DNA from: Parasutterella muris | GTDB lineage: Bacteria; Pseudomonadota; Gammaproteobacteria; Burkholderiales; Burkholderiaceae_F | Assembly: GCF_943193095.1 (NCBI RefSeq) | Contig: NZ_CALPCV010000002.1 | Coordinates: forward strand, 86,293 to 150,292 | DNA: 64,000 nt | Direction: 5' to 3' | Shown: positions 52,846 through 61,969 of the stretch, piece by piece | Position numbering within the stretch: the stretch's first letter is position 1 | Layout of the letters: each line of letters starts with the position of its first letter | The notes under the pieces: model-generated | Database searches by the model: none | Seen by the model: only the letters and a program-made list of their open reading frames with translations | What the model was told of the DNA's origin: nothing | Made by a program: the position numbers and the translations under genes

Positions 52846-53731
52846 CGTTTTCTCCTTTTTTCAGAATGGCGAATTTGCCTTTTACCAGCGGCAGAGAAAG
52901 TGCGATCGCAACAAGTACGGCGGTAAAGAGTTTGAGATCGTTCGGCGGCATACCAAGCTCCAGAACAACCGCAATGACGATACGGTAGATAATGGAGCCG
53001 AGAACAACAGAGATCAGCCAGTTCTTAAAGCTTCTTGTGCCGAAAAGCACTTCACCGATAATGACGGAAGCCAAACCGATGACGATGGTACCCGTTCCCA
53101 TGCCGACGTCCGCAAAGCCGTTGCTTTGAGCGACGAGCGCGCCGGAGAGCGCGACCAGCGCATTACTGATCAGCAGGCCGAGAATGACCATGATATCGGT
53201 ATTGACGCCCTGGGCTCTTGCCATCTGGGCATTGCAGCCGGTGGCACGGATCGCGGTACCGAGGACGGTGCCGAAGAACCAGTACATGACAAAGCCGACA
53301 GCGGCGGTTGCCACAATCCCGACAATAAGAGTCGCTACTGTCTGAGAGACGCCGAAAGCGTCCATTGTCATCGTAAAGACAGTATCAGCGCGAAGCAGCG
53401 GTACGTTCGCTTTGCCCATAACCATTAAGTTGACCGAGTAGAGTCCGATCATGGTCAGAATACCGGCGAGAAGGGCCGGAATTTTAAGCTTTGTTGTGAG
53501 CAGCGCGGTTACCGTTCCGCCAATAGCGCCGGCAATGATCGCCATAAGCATTGCGAGCCAGACGGAGTGACCTGCATCGATCAGGGTTGCCGCGACCGCC
53601 GCACCGAGCGGGAACGTTCCTTCCACACTCAGGTCGGCGATATCAAGAACTCTGAAGGTCAGGAACACGCCAAGCGCCATGATGGCCCAGAGCAGTCCCT
53701 GAGAGACTGTCGAAATAATTAAATCCTGCAT
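52832..53731 (-). CDS. ABC importer permease (branched-chain/TrpY type)
   Basis: 299 residues, about eight or nine spans, in the family of LivH-like permeases. The segment RATGCNAQMARAQGVNTDIMVILGLLISNALVALSGAL in outline is the typical ATPase-coupling region. Partner of the ATPase downstream and the binding protein upstream. Confidence 0.92.
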   Translation of the reverse strand: MQDLIISTVSQGLLWAIMALGVFLTFRVLDIADLSVEGTFPLGAAVAATLIDAGHSVWLAMLMAIIAGAIGGTVTALLTTKLKIPALLAGILTMIGLYSVNLMVMGKANVPLLRADTVFTMTMDAFGVSQTVATLIVGIVATAAVGFVMYWFFGTVLGTAIRATGCNAQMARAQGVNTDIMVILGLLISNALVALSGALVAQSNGFADVGMGTGTIVIGLASVIIGEVLFGTRSFKNWLISVVLGSIIYRIVIAVVLELGMPPNDLKLFTAVLVAIALSLPLVKGKFAILKKGENDARD

Positions 53732-53745
53732 TCAAAAACCTTCTA

Positions 53746-54747
53746 CTACTTAACGATCTCGTGGCTAACATCCGCGGGAATCTTCAGATCAAGATTCTTA
53801 ACGGAAGTTTCGTTAAAGAGCGTTTTGAAATCCTTCTGGAAGCGGATTGGCATTGATTCGGGCTTAGCCTTTCCTTCGAGGATGTCGGCGGCCATGTCAC
53901 CGGCGATCTTGCCGAGTTCATAGTAGTCAACCGCAATAGCGGCGGTGGCGCCGGATTTAACCATGCCGCCTTCACCGGCAAATACCGGAAGCTTAGCGGG
54001 TTCAGTGATCTTAATCAGCGCGGGGACTGCCGAAGCGATGGTGTTGTCCGTCGGGGAGTAGAGGACATCGACTTTGCCGACCAAGCTCTGTGTGGCCTGC
54101 TGAATATCGTTCACGCTGGACACTGTTGCCTCACGCACGTTGAGTCCGCGTTTTTTTGCTTCATCTTTAAAGATACCGACCTGGCGTTCGGAATTAATTT
54201 CGCTTGAAGAGTAGATAGCGCCGACGTTTTTAGTGTTCGGATAAATCTTGATAATGAGATCCGCTAAATCACCGATCGGGGCCATGTCGGAAGAACCGGT
54301 CACGTTGGCGCCGGGCTTGTCGTTGGATTTAACGAGCTTTGCGATTTCGAAGTCTGTCACGGCGGTTGCGACGATCGGAATCGTACGGGTAGCGTTCGCC
54401 ATTGTCTGAGCGGCCGGCGTCGCGATCGCGCCGATCAGATCAACTTTATTGCTGACAAATCGCTGAGCAATATTTCTCAGATTGGACTGATCAGCCTGTG
54501 CGTTTTGGAAGTCAAACTTCACGTTCTTTCCTTCTTCGAAGCCGCGGGTCTTTAATGCGTCCACAAAGCCTTTATTTGCCGCATCAAGGGCTTTGTGTTC
54601 TACGAGCTGAACAACGCCGATGCTGTAAGTCTTAGCGGCAGGTGTGCTGCCGGCGGCCGCAGGGGTTGCTTTCTTGTCATCACAAGCTGTGAGCATGAAG
54701 GCGGCAGTGAGGGATGCCGCCAAAAGGCATAAACGAGAAATTTTCAT
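53746..54747 (-). CDS. ABC importer substrate-binding lipoprotein (TrpX-like)
   Basis: 333 residues, signal with lipobox LTAC (Cys22), then the two-lobed PF04392-type domain: YSIGVVQLVEHKALDAANKGF near the start, AVTDFEIAKLV and a LYSPTDNTIASA segment later. Members bind tryptophan or other aromatic compounds, so an aromatic amino acid is the likeliest cargo, but this is inference. First gene of the operon. Confidence 0.92.
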   Translation of the reverse strand: MKISRLCLLAASLTAAFMLTACDDKKATPAAAGSTPAAKTYSIGVVQLVEHKALDAANKGFVDALKTRGFEEGKNVKFDFQNAQADQSNLRNIAQRFVSNKVDLIGAIATPAAQTMANATRTIPIVATAVTDFEIAKLVKSNDKPGANVTGSSDMAPIGDLADLIIKIYPNTKNVGAIYSSSEINSERQVGIFKDEAKKRGLNVREATVSSVNDIQQATQSLVGKVDVLYSPTDNTIASAVPALIKITEPAKLPVFAGEGGMVKSGATAAIAVDYYELGKIAGDMAADILEGKAKPESMPIRFQKDFKTLFNETSVKNLDLKIPADVSHEIVK

Positions 54748-54828
54748 TTTTTGACTCTATTTTGGGAGTTTTTGCGAAATATTGAACTAATTTTAACTAT
54801 TTTATTTCACGGCTCAAAAAGGACAGAT

Positions 54829-54860
54829 ATAAAAAAGCGGAAATCACCGTGGATTTCCGC
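54829..54860 (-). terminator. terminator of the polar amino acid ABC operon
   Basis: GCGGAAATC (54837-54845) and GATTTCCGC (54852-54860) form a 9-bp stem; on the minus strand it continues into TTTTTT. It lies 19 bp past the ATPase stop and insulates the next binding-protein gene. Confidence 0.87.
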
Positions 54861-54878
54861 CTTTATGTCCGGCACGGA

Positions 54879-55634
54879 TTAAAGAATCTTGGAAAGGAAA
54901 TCCTTGGTTCTCTGATTCTTCGGATTCGTAAAGAATTCTTCCGGAGAAGCTTCTTCCAAGATGACGCCTTTATCGACGAAAAGAACACGGTCTCCGACTT
55001 CTTTAGCAAATCCCATTTCATGCGTGACAACGACCATTGTCATGCCTTCACGGGCAAGCGACTTCATGACGTCGAGAACTTCCTTAACCATTTCCGGGTC
55101 GAGCGCGCTGGTCGGTTCATCAAAAAGAAGGACCTGAGGATTCATGGCGAGTGCTCGGGCGATCGCGACTCGCTGTTGCTGACCGCCGGAGAGCTCATCA
55201 GGCATTGAGTCGGCTTTATTTTCAAGACCGACTCGTTTGAGAAGCGCCATTGCTTTTGCCTTGGCTTCTTCCTTTGTTTTTCCTCTGACCTGCATCGGAG
55301 CGAGCATGATGTTCTCGAGGACCGACATATTCGGGAAGAGGTTAAAGCGCTGGAAAACCATCCCGACCTCGCGGCGGATGGCGTTCAGGTTTGCTCCTTC
55401 CTCGAGCACAATCCCGTCGATTGTGATTTTGCCGCCGCTGGGCACTTCGAGATGGTTCAGGCAGCGCAGGATGGTACTTTTACCGCTTCCGGAAGGTCCG
55501 ATAATTACAACGACTTCTTTTTCCTTAACTTCGAGGTTGACGTCGTGAAGGACCGTGACATCGCCGAACTTCTTACTGAGGTGTTCGACTTTAATCATTG
55601 TGCGCGGTTCAGATGTTGTCTGGGTTGTACTCAT
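54879..55634 (-). CDS. polar amino acid ABC importer ATPase (GlnQ type)
   Basis: 251 residues with Walker A GPSGSGKST, signature LSGGQQQRVAIARAL, Walker B LLFDEPTSALDPEM and the VTHEMGFAKEVGDRVLFVDKG switch segment typical of GlnQ/HisP. The first 12 residues (STTQTTSEPRTM) are an extension; MIKVEHLSKKF could be an alternative start. Third gene of binding protein-permease-ATPase. Confidence 0.95.
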   Translation of the reverse strand: MSTTQTTSEPRTMIKVEHLSKKFGDVTVLHDVNLEVKEKEVVVIIGPSGSGKSTILRCLNHLEVPSGGKITIDGIVLEEGANLNAIRREVGMVFQRFNLFPNMSVLENIMLAPMQVRGKTKEEAKAKAMALLKRVGLENKADSMPDELSGGQQQRVAIARALAMNPQVLLFDEPTSALDPEMVKEVLDVMKSLAREGMTMVVVTHEMGFAKEVGDRVLFVDKGVILEEASPEEFFTNPKNQRTKDFLSKIL

Positions 55635-55636
55635 AA

Positions 55637-56308
55637 TTAATTCTTTCTGCCTTTGTTAAAGCGTTTCTCAAGAAGAGCAACTAATCTGGAGATAGCTATT
55701 GTCATGACCAAGTAGATGATCGCAACGGCCGTCCAAATTTCGAAGGACGCATATGTTCTGGAAATAATCAGCTGACCGGTTCTTGTCAGTTCCTCGAAGC
55801 CGATCACAGAAACAAGAGACGAGTCTTTCAGCATGGCGATGAATTCATTGCCGAGCGGCGGAATAATGCGTTTAAACGCCTGCGGCATGATGACAAAGCG
55901 CATTGCTTTGAACCAGCTGAGACCGAGTGCGCGGGACGCTTCCATTTGTCCTTTGTCGATACTTTGGATACCGGCTCTGAAGATTTCTGCGACATAGGCG
56001 CCGCTGTTAATGGAACAGGCTCCGACGGCGGCCATAAACGGGTCGATACGGTGGCCGATAAGCTGAGGCAGGGCAAAGTAGACGATGAAAATCTGTACCA
56101 GCAGAGGAGTGCCTCGGATACAGTCAACGTAGACAGCGGCGAGTCCGCGGATCAGTCTATTGTTTGCAAGTCTGGCGACACCGACGAACATACCGATCAG
56201 AAGACCGAGTCCAACAGCAAGTGCGGTGATTTCGAGTGTAACGCCTGCGCCTTTTAGGAGGAGAGGCAGGTTGTCTGTAATAATGCTTAGGTTCAGATCC
56301 ACAGCCAT
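55637..56308 (-). CDS. polar amino acid ABC importer permease (GlnP/HisM type)
   Basis: 223 residues with about five spans. The N-terminal ALLLKGAGVTLEITALAVGLG-like start and the ATPase-contact motif EASRALGLSWFKAMRFVIMPQAFKRIIPPLGNEFI (in outline) mark the His/Glu/Gln family. It lies 2 bp before the ATPase gene. Confidence 0.95.
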   Translation of the reverse strand: MAVDLNLSIITDNLPLLLKGAGVTLEITALAVGLGLLIGMFVGVARLANNRLIRGLAAVYVDCIRGTPLLVQIFIVYFALPQLIGHRIDPFMAAVGACSINSGAYVAEIFRAGIQSIDKGQMEASRALGLSWFKAMRFVIMPQAFKRIIPPLGNEFIAMLKDSSLVSVIGFEELTRTGQLIISRTYASFEIWTAVAIIYLVMTIAISRLVALLEKRFNKGRKN

Positions 56309-56345
56309 TGTTATTATTTCAAATCAAAGATGAAGATATGAGAAC

Positions 56346-56367
56346 GGCAGGAACATAGGTTCCTGCC
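56346..56367 (-). repeat. intercistronic hairpin between binding protein and permease genes
   Basis: GGCAGGAAC (56346-56354) and GTTCCTGCC (56359-56367) form a perfect 9-bp stem with a 4-nt loop and no T tract. Such hairpins commonly protect the binding-protein message so that it is made in excess. Confidence 0.65.
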
Positions 56368-56385
56368 ACTGTCAGACTTTTCGGA

Positions 56386-57171
56386 TTAAGCGCCGAACCA
56401 CTTCTTGTAAATCTTGTCGTATTCGCCGGATTTCTTCAGTGCGGCAAGGGCTTCATTGACCTGTTTGATCAAAGCCTGGTTGCCTTTCTTAGCGGCTACG
56501 CCGTAAAGTTCAGCTTCCATGATTTCACCGACCATCTTACCTTTGCCTTCGCCGCCCTGGCTGACCAGATAGTAAGCGATAACCGGCTGGTCATTGATCA
56601 CAGCGTCCACGCCTTTATTGGCAAGCTCAAGGTTGAGTTCATCAGCGTTGTTGAACTGTTTGACTTCAGCTCCTTTGATAGTCAGCGCCTTGTTAGCGCC
56701 GGTGGTACCGATCTGTACGCCGATCTTCTTGCCCTGCAGGTCATTGATGCCTTTAATGCGGTTGTCATCAGGACGAACCATGATGATCAGACCGGCGGTG
56801 TAATAGGGGTCGGAGAAATCGACAGCGTTCTTGCGAGCTTCGGTAATTGTCATACCGGAGATTGCAAGGTCAATGTTGCCTGCGCCGAGAGCAGGGATCA
56901 GACCGTCAAAACCGAGATTGACGAGCTCAACCTTACGGCCCATTTCTTTTCCGAGCGCACGAGCTAAATCCATGTCAAAACCAGTCAGTTCGCTGGAATT
57001 GGGGCTTTGGAATTCAAACGGCGCGAAAGTCGGGTTCGTACCGATGCGGAGAACCTGCTGCTGAGCAGGCGCAGATGCGGTCTCAGCTTTTTTGTCACCG
57101 CATCCGGAAAGGAGCGAGGCGCCCAAAACTGCGGCCAGGGGTAAGGTCAAGAGTGTTCTTTTAAACATCAC
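56386..57171 (-). CDS. polar amino acid ABC importer binding lipoprotein
   Basis: 261 residues with a lipobox LSGC (Cys24) and the bacterial solute-binding family 3 fold: LRIGTNPTFAPFEFQ, LTGFDMDLARALGKEMGRKVE, DLAISGMTITEARK and GVDAVINDQPVIAYYL. Ligand is probably Gln, Arg, Lys or His; the sequence alone does not decide. First gene of its operon. Confidence 0.94.
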   Translation of the reverse strand: MMFKRTLLTLPLAAVLGASLLSGCGDKKAETASAPAQQQVLRIGTNPTFAPFEFQSPNSSELTGFDMDLARALGKEMGRKVELVNLGFDGLIPALGAGNIDLAISGMTITEARKNAVDFSDPYYTAGLIIMVRPDDNRIKGINDLQGKKIGVQIGTTGANKALTIKGAEVKQFNNADELNLELANKGVDAVINDQPVIAYYLVSQGGEGKGKMVGEIMEAELYGVAAKKGNQALIKQVNEALAALKKSGEYDKIYKKWFGA

Positions 57172-57356
57172 AATCCTAATAAATTAATAAATGTTCCCTT
57201 GGAGGAGAACGAGTACACATTGTTCCTAGTTTAATTTAATAAGACGTTATTTGATGACAAATGATTAGATAATTCGATAGGTTTATGCTGCTCCGGAGGA
57301 TTTTCCGGACCAGAAGTCAGGTGATCGCAGATTAGGGACGGACTTGGGAGGTTTCT

Positions 57357-58310
57357 GTGTGGCTTGGTGTTTTTTACGGTGTCGCGGGCTGTGCGCTCTG
57401 GGGGCTGATTTATATCATTCCTCTTTTGCTGCCGAGCTATGATCCTATCTCTCTTGCAATGTCACGGTTTGCAGTATTTGGGGCTGCGAGCCTTGTGATG
57501 ATTTACTGCTTTCGCCGCTATCTTGGGCAGCTCACGCTCAGGGACTGGCTATGGGCGTTTTGTCTTTCCTTTTTCGGGAATGCGGTTTATTACGCTTTTT
57601 TGACTCAAGGCATCCGCATGGCAGGCGTTCCTACTTCCGGAATGCTGATGGCGCTTATTCCGCTTAACGTTGCGCTGCTTTCCAACCGTGCGGGCAACGG
57701 GATCGTGCTTCCCTGGAAAAAGCTGATTCCGCCGCTTCTTCTGATTCTTCTCGGTTTGTGGGTTGGAAACATAGAAGAGTTTTCGATGGTTCGGGACAGT
57801 ATGTCGGCGAGCGATTACTGGATCGGCTTTACTTTCAGTTTTATTTCCATGCTGTTATGGACTTGGTTTCCGATTAAGAACGGGCAGTGGCTGATTCGTC
57901 ATCCCAAGGTTCCGCCTGTCGTTTGGACAACGGTTCAGGGAGCAAGCATTTTTCCCGCGACGCTGCTGATCTTTTTGGTGATGAGTGCTGAGCGGATTGA
58001 GGCTGGGGAGTCGCTGCTCGGGCCGACTCCCGGGCTGTTTATTTTCCTTCTTCTTGTTGCCGGGATTGCGTGCGGATGGGGCGGCATGGCGCTCTGGAAT
58101 CTGATGAGCGCTCGGCTTCCTGTTGCGCTCAGCGGTCAGATGATTGTCTTTGAGACAATCTTTTCGGTGATTTACACACTCATATATAGAAAACAAGCGC
58201 CCGATTGGACGCTTGTTCTGGGTCTTATCATTCTTCTAGTCGGCGTATCGCTGTCACTGAAGTGTTTCAGAGACGCGGAAGCCGAGCATAAAGCGAAGAT
58301 TAGAAGTTAG
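57357..58310 (+). CDS. EamA/DMT-superfamily transporter
   Basis: 317 residues, about ten spans in two EamA halves; YGVAGCALWGLIYIIPLLLPSYDPISLAMSRF opens the first and the second half ends IYRKQAPDWTLVLGLIILLVGVSLSL in outline. Such proteins export or import small metabolites; no substrate can be assigned. The start is GTG at 57357 with GGGAGG 5 nt upstream. Its 3' end overlaps rubrerythrin by 11 nt, convergently. Confidence 0.9.
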   Translation: MWLGVFYGVAGCALWGLIYIIPLLLPSYDPISLAMSRFAVFGAASLVMIYCFRRYLGQLTLRDWLWAFCLSFFGNAVYYAFLTQGIRMAGVPTSGMLMALIPLNVALLSNRAGNGIVLPWKKLIPPLLLILLGLWVGNIEEFSMVRDSMSASDYWIGFTFSFISMLLWTWFPIKNGQWLIRHPKVPPVVWTTVQGASIFPATLLIFLVMSAERIEAGESLLGPTPGLFIFLLLVAGIACGWGGMALWNLMSARLPVALSGQMIVFETIFSVIYTLIYRKQAPDWTLVLGLIILLVGVSLSLKCFRDAEAEHKAKIRS

Positions 58311-58839
58311 TGGCCTGCAGCTGGAAGTAAGCCTGCGGGTGAGAGCAGACAGGGCAGACTTCAGGAGCACGGGGGCCGATGACAAGGTTGCCGCACTCAC
58401 GGCACTGCCACATAACGATTTCACTCTTTTCGAAGACTTTCTGCATTTCGATGTTATTCAGAAGCTTGAGATAGCGTTCTTCGTGATGTTTTTCGATTGC
58501 GCCGACGCCGCGGAATTTAGCAGCGAGTTCGGGGAAGCCTTCTTCTTCAGCGTCCTTAGCGAATGTTTCGTACATGTCGGTCCATTCGTAGTGTTCGCCG
58601 CCGGCAGCTGCTTTCAGATTTTCTGCTGTGTTGCCGATACCCTGAAGTTCCTTGAACCAAATTTTGGCGTGTGCTTTTTCGTTAGCAGCGGTTTCTTCGA
58701 AGATTGCCGCGATCTGCTGGAAGCCTTCTTTCTTGGCTACGCCGGCGAAGTAGTCGTATTTATTACGAGCCTGAGATTCACCAGCGAACGCTGTCCAAAG
58801 ATTTTTCTCGGTTTTTGTACCGGCTAAAGGTTTTGTCAT
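58300..58839 (-). CDS. rubrerythrin
   Basis: 179 residues; reduces hydrogen peroxide in anaerobes. The N-terminal ferritin-like di-iron domain has the Glu ligands in AFAGESQARNKYDYFA and FEETAANEKAHAKIWF. The C-terminal rubredoxin domain has CRECGNLVIG and CPVCSHPQAYF. The ATG at 58839 has AGGAG upstream and matches family starts; the longer open frame to 58944 is not homologous. It supports an anaerobic or micro-oxic lifestyle. Confidence 0.96.
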   Translation of the reverse strand: MTKPLAGTKTEKNLWTAFAGESQARNKYDYFAGVAKKEGFQQIAAIFEETAANEKAHAKIWFKELQGIGNTAENLKAAAGGEHYEWTDMYETFAKDAEEEGFPELAAKFRGVGAIEKHHEERYLKLLNNIEMQKVFEKSEIVMWQCRECGNLVIGPRAPEVCPVCSHPQAYFQLQATNF

Positions 58840-58984
58840 TTGATGACTCCTTTTTATAGATAAGGGGATGAAATATAAAAAATCTTTGAGCGTTATAAAC
58901 CAAAAAGGGCGTTTTAACAATAAGAGACAAATCAGTTTGCTCAATAATAGGATGCGGCATCACAATTTACGGACATTTTCAAAA

Positions 58985-59290
58985 ATGCGGAGAAATATTT
59001 TTTTACTCTTTTGCGCGGCGGTCAGTTTATGCGCCTGCAGCTGGTCGACTCAGCAGATTGGTCAGAATGACTATGAGATATCCGGATATTTCGACTTTAC
59101 GATGAAAGGCGAGGTTGTTGTACAAGGGTTAAAGGATCAGGCTGCTCTTTATTGCAAAGGAATAAAAGAGGGTCTCGTGCCTCAGGTGTATTACGTGACG
59201 GACAAGAACAGGATCTTTGATTATCAGGCGCAAAGAGCTTCGGCCGTGATACGGTTTCACTGTGTAGAAGGCGGCCAGGCACAGAAGTAG
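58985..59290 (+). CDS. small lipoprotein of unknown function
   Basis: 101 residues starting MRRNIFLLFCAAVSLCACSW, a lipoprotein signal with lipobox LCAC. The mature part (about 80 residues) has no family I recognise. The frame is open upstream to 58868 but the signal peptide fixes this start. It is divergent from rubrerythrin and ends 81 bp before the tRNA. Confidence 0.7.
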   Translation: MRRNIFLLFCAAVSLCACSWSTQQIGQNDYEISGYFDFTMKGEVVVQGLKDQAALYCKGIKEGLVPQVYYVTDKNRIFDYQAQRASAVIRFHCVEGGQAQK

Positions 59291-59311
59291 AAATCAAAAA
59301 GTTTGGAGGGT

Positions 59312-59340
59312 TTGCAAAAAATAAAATTTGCCTATAGAAT
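59312..59340 (+). promoter_or_regulatory. probable promoter of tRNA-Ser
   Basis: TTGCAA (59312-59317) and TAGAAT (59335-59340) are separated by 17 bp, placing the start of transcription about 25 nt before the tRNA. Confidence 0.55.
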
Positions 59341-59371
59341 ACGGCTCTCTTGATCGTTCGATCAGTTGTGC

Positions 59372-59465
59372 GGAGAAGTGGCCGAGTGGCTGAAGGCACA
59401 CCCCTGCTAAGGGTGCAGACTGGCAAAAACCGGTCTCGAGGGTTCGAATCCCTCCTTCTCCGCCA
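59372..59465 (+). tRNA. tRNA-Ser (anticodon GCU)
   Basis: A class II tRNA. Acceptor GGAGAAG pairs with CTTCTCC; the anticodon stem CACCC/GGGTG encloses CTGCTAA with anticodon GCT; a long variable arm and T-loop GGTTCGAATCC follow. CCA is encoded. A tyrosine integrase gene starts 216 bp downstream, so the 3' end of this gene is the likely attachment site of the adjoining island. Confidence 0.97.
59440..59465 (+). other. presumed island attachment site (attL) in the tRNA-Ser 3' end
   Basis: Integrases of this type usually recombine in the T-arm and acceptor end of a tRNA gene and restore it. The second copy (attR) is not in the window, so the exact core is not defined. Confidence 0.45.
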
Positions 59466-59485
59466 TCCCGTTATTTCATAAGCTC

Positions 59486-59589
59486 TCATTGACTATCATT
59501 GAATATCTATAATGCCAATAACGACGGGCGTTTCTTCTCGTTACGTTATGTTATTGGATATCATTGGATGTCATAAATATTCATTGAAT
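59486..59589 (+). repeat. direct repeats TCATTGR between tRNA and integrase
   Basis: TCATTGA occurs at 59486 and 59496 (one helical turn apart) and 59583, TCATTGG at 59561, all in the same orientation. Same-direction short repeats beside an integrase gene are typical of integrase arm-binding or excisionase sites. Confidence 0.5.
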
Positions 59590-59598
59590 CGCAAACAA

Positions 59599-59636
59599 AT
59601 TGGTTCCCACTTAGGAACCAATTTTGGTTCCTAAAT
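59599..59636. promoter_or_regulatory. overlapping GGTTCC/GGAACC palindromes upstream of the integrase
   Basis: AAATTGGTTCC (59599-59609) is a perfect inverted repeat of GGAACCAATTT (59616-59626). The second arm also forms TTAGGAACC-N6-GGTTCCTAA with the next unit (59613-59636). Three alternating half-sites lie 46-80 bp before the integrase start: a likely operator or recombination-protein site. Confidence 0.55.
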
Positions 59637-59681
59637 AACACCTTAGAAACGCAAAAAACACTTTAGAATTTGAGGGTGAAA

Positions 59682-60980
59682 ATGATTCTGACAAGTGCGA
59701 TTGCAATCAAAAAAATAAAGGATGACGGTCGTTACACCGTGTCCGGCTGCAAAGGCCTACAGTTGCGCGTTGTAAAAGGAATAAAGAAATATTTCCTTCG
59801 TTATAGCGTTAACGGTCAACGAAAAACGATTTCCTTAGGTTCTGCTGACTCATTATCTTTAGCTGATGCCAGAAGTTTGGCAAATGATCTTCTTAAAAAA
59901 GTTGCTTTAGGCGAGGACCCTGCTGAAGAAAAACGATTGGCTCGAAAAAAGGCTGCTGAAGAAAAGAAAAGGAAGCAATTAACGTTTTCCGATGCTGCCA
60001 CCCAATGGGTTGCTGAAAGAAAAGCCGGAAACTATTGGCGATATAACCTAAAAGGCGAGTCCAACACTCTCAGTCGTCTTTATAACCATGTTCTCCCACA
60101 TATAGGAGAAATGAAAATTGATGGAATTGAGCCGGAGGATATTAAAAATATGCTGCTTCCGATATGGAACAGAAGTCCTTCAACATCGTCAAAAGTTCTT
60201 GCAGATGTTCGTGCAATTTTCCGATGGTCTATTGCTCTGCGTCTAAGACAAAACAGAGAAAATCCTGCTGAGTGGAATGGAGCGCTGGGAGTCCTTATGG
60301 AGCCGTATGAAAAAACACGTAAGGCAGAAGAAAATTTTTCTGGGTTGGACTTCCACGAAATTCCAAAGTTCGTCCAGGAAATTTCAGCTTTACACAGTCG
60401 GTCGTCAGAAATGCTGCTTCTTTCAATTTTCTTGGCAGCGAGATCAAAGGCTATCCGGAATGCAAAATGGGCCGATTTTGATCTGGAAAAAAGAATCTGG
60501 AACATTCCTCTTGAGGATGACAAGGCAAAAGATTTAAACCGGGAGCGAACTATCTACCTCAATTCGGCAGCCGTCTGCCTTCTCAAAGAGGTTCCAAGAT
60601 TTTCTGAAAGCCCGTATGTTTTTTGCAACGCCTACGGGAAACCTTATTCGGACATGGCTATGAATCAAGTCATCCGCAAGGCACATGCTCGGAGAAAAAT
60701 GATTGATCAGACCGGTTGGATTGATAGAGAAAAGTCCTCCAGAACCGGAAAAGAGTGCATCGTCACTCAACACGGTACTGCTCGATCTGCTTTCAGAACA
60801 TGGGCAAAGGACGACGAACTAGGAAATAATAAAAAGTTCGATCAGGAAGCTGTAGAGCGTTGCCTACTGCATGATCGGGCTGACCCGTACAAGGGCGCTT
60901 ACGATCGCAGCAAAATGGAACACGAACGACGCAGGATTATGGAGGAATGGGGAGAGTTTTGTACTCAGCTTTTGAATTGA
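59682..60980 (+). CDS. tyrosine-type site-specific integrase of a tRNA-Ser island
   Basis: 432 residues: an N-terminal arm-binding domain of the DUF4102 type (GLQLRVVKGIKKYFLRYSVNGQRKTISLGS), a central core-binding domain, and a C-terminal catalytic domain. Catalytic residues: Arg254 (LAARSKAIR), His364 and Arg368 (QHGTAR), His397 (LLHDRADP) and Tyr407 (GAYDR). The ATG at 59682 with GAGGGTG just upstream is preferred over a TTG at 59670. It sits next to tRNA-Ser and reads into the island. Confidence 0.95.
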   Translation: MILTSAIAIKKIKDDGRYTVSGCKGLQLRVVKGIKKYFLRYSVNGQRKTISLGSADSLSLADARSLANDLLKKVALGEDPAEEKRLARKKAAEEKKRKQLTFSDAATQWVAERKAGNYWRYNLKGESNTLSRLYNHVLPHIGEMKIDGIEPEDIKNMLLPIWNRSPSTSSKVLADVRAIFRWSIALRLRQNRENPAEWNGALGVLMEPYEKTRKAEENFSGLDFHEIPKFVQEISALHSRSSEMLLLSIFLAARSKAIRNAKWADFDLEKRIWNIPLEDDKAKDLNRERTIYLNSAAVCLLKEVPRFSESPYVFCNAYGKPYSDMAMNQVIRKAHARRKMIDQTGWIDREKSSRTGKECIVTQHGTARSAFRTWAKDDELGNNKKFDQEAVERCLLHDRADPYKGAYDRSKMEHERRRIMEEWGEFCTQLLN

Positions 60981-61048
60981 CAACGATGAATTTGCTCTCC
61001 TACAGTGACTAAAAAAGATCAAGTTGCTTAGCCCTACCATAAAAAACA

Positions 61049-61969
61049 TCAAGTTCTTGGCCCAAGAAATTTATCTCCGTTGAGATGAATCATATGGTCT
61101 GGCATATCTGCAATCCAAACTTCGGTTTCCCATGCAATTTGTTCGGAGAATTTCTTGAAAGTTTTAAAGTCCATGAATGCTGTGACATAGATTTTTCCGG
61201 CTTTTACTTTTGTTGTCATTTCTTCAATCTCCTTCACTCTTTTTGGGCTAATAGGGCCTACTGATGTCACAGCTTCAACAAAATAAAGCCAATCTTTTTT
61301 GGATGAATAAAAAACAACGTCGGGCATTTTGCTATGTACAGATATATCAAAGCCAAGCTTCCGTAATTTTTGATCGTTCCTCACTAAATCTTTTTTTGTC
61401 GTATCACCAACATATATGCACTCACTGTTAGGCGCAAATCGAGGAGCAAACTCTTCAATAATTGCTTTTTGGAGTTGATTGTGCCTTCCTGGAGAGAGAG
61501 TAAATAATGAGTCATTAATTTTCACTGGAAGTTTTTCCAGATTGCGCTTGGAAGAATAGAGAGAAATTAGTGATTCGTGGCTCTCTTGAAACGTTTTTAC
61601 GCTCCCTAGCCAGTCAGAACTTCCAAAAGTGTGAAGTAATTCCACCATTTCGTTTGTCAGCCGATATCTGTAATTTGGGCTATTAGTCGCGACTCCATTG
61701 TCCTCTATAAAAGCGGCATTTCTAAAATTATGCATCGCTTGTTTTCTTATAGTTTCCCTGCTGTTCTCTGCATAAGTGACGTTATAGTTTTCTTTAATGA
61801 ACTGGATTACATCATGGATACGTATCCAGTTGTTTTGCACTTGCTTCCACGAGTTTTTTTCTTTTATGCTGGCCATCGCTAATAAGACCAAACAACACAA
61901 GTCACTTTGCTGATTAGGCGGAACTTGCAGAATTTGAAGGATGCTCTTGACATCACCGATTTTGCTCAT
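61049..61969 (-). CDS. type II restriction endonuclease, BsuBI/PstI family
   Basis: 306 residues. The C-terminal half has the family hallmarks CIYVGDTTKKDL, HSKMPDVVFYSSKKDWLYFVEAV and TSVGPISPKRVKEIE; Pro216-Asp217 and Glu232 fit a PD-(D/E)xK nuclease core. The N-terminal half is helical DNA-binding. Family members cut CTGCAG, but specificity here is inference. The start overlaps the methylase stop by 4 nt, so modification is translated first. Confidence 0.9.
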   Translation of the reverse strand: MSKIGDVKSILQILQVPPNQQSDLCCLVLLAMASIKEKNSWKQVQNNWIRIHDVIQFIKENYNVTYAENSRETIRKQAMHNFRNAAFIEDNGVATNSPNYRYRLTNEMVELLHTFGSSDWLGSVKTFQESHESLISLYSSKRNLEKLPVKINDSLFTLSPGRHNQLQKAIIEEFAPRFAPNSECIYVGDTTKKDLVRNDQKLRKLGFDISVHSKMPDVVFYSSKKDWLYFVEAVTSVGPISPKRVKEIEEMTTKVKAGKIYVTAFMDFKTFKKFSEQIAWETEVWIADMPDHMIHLNGDKFLGPRT

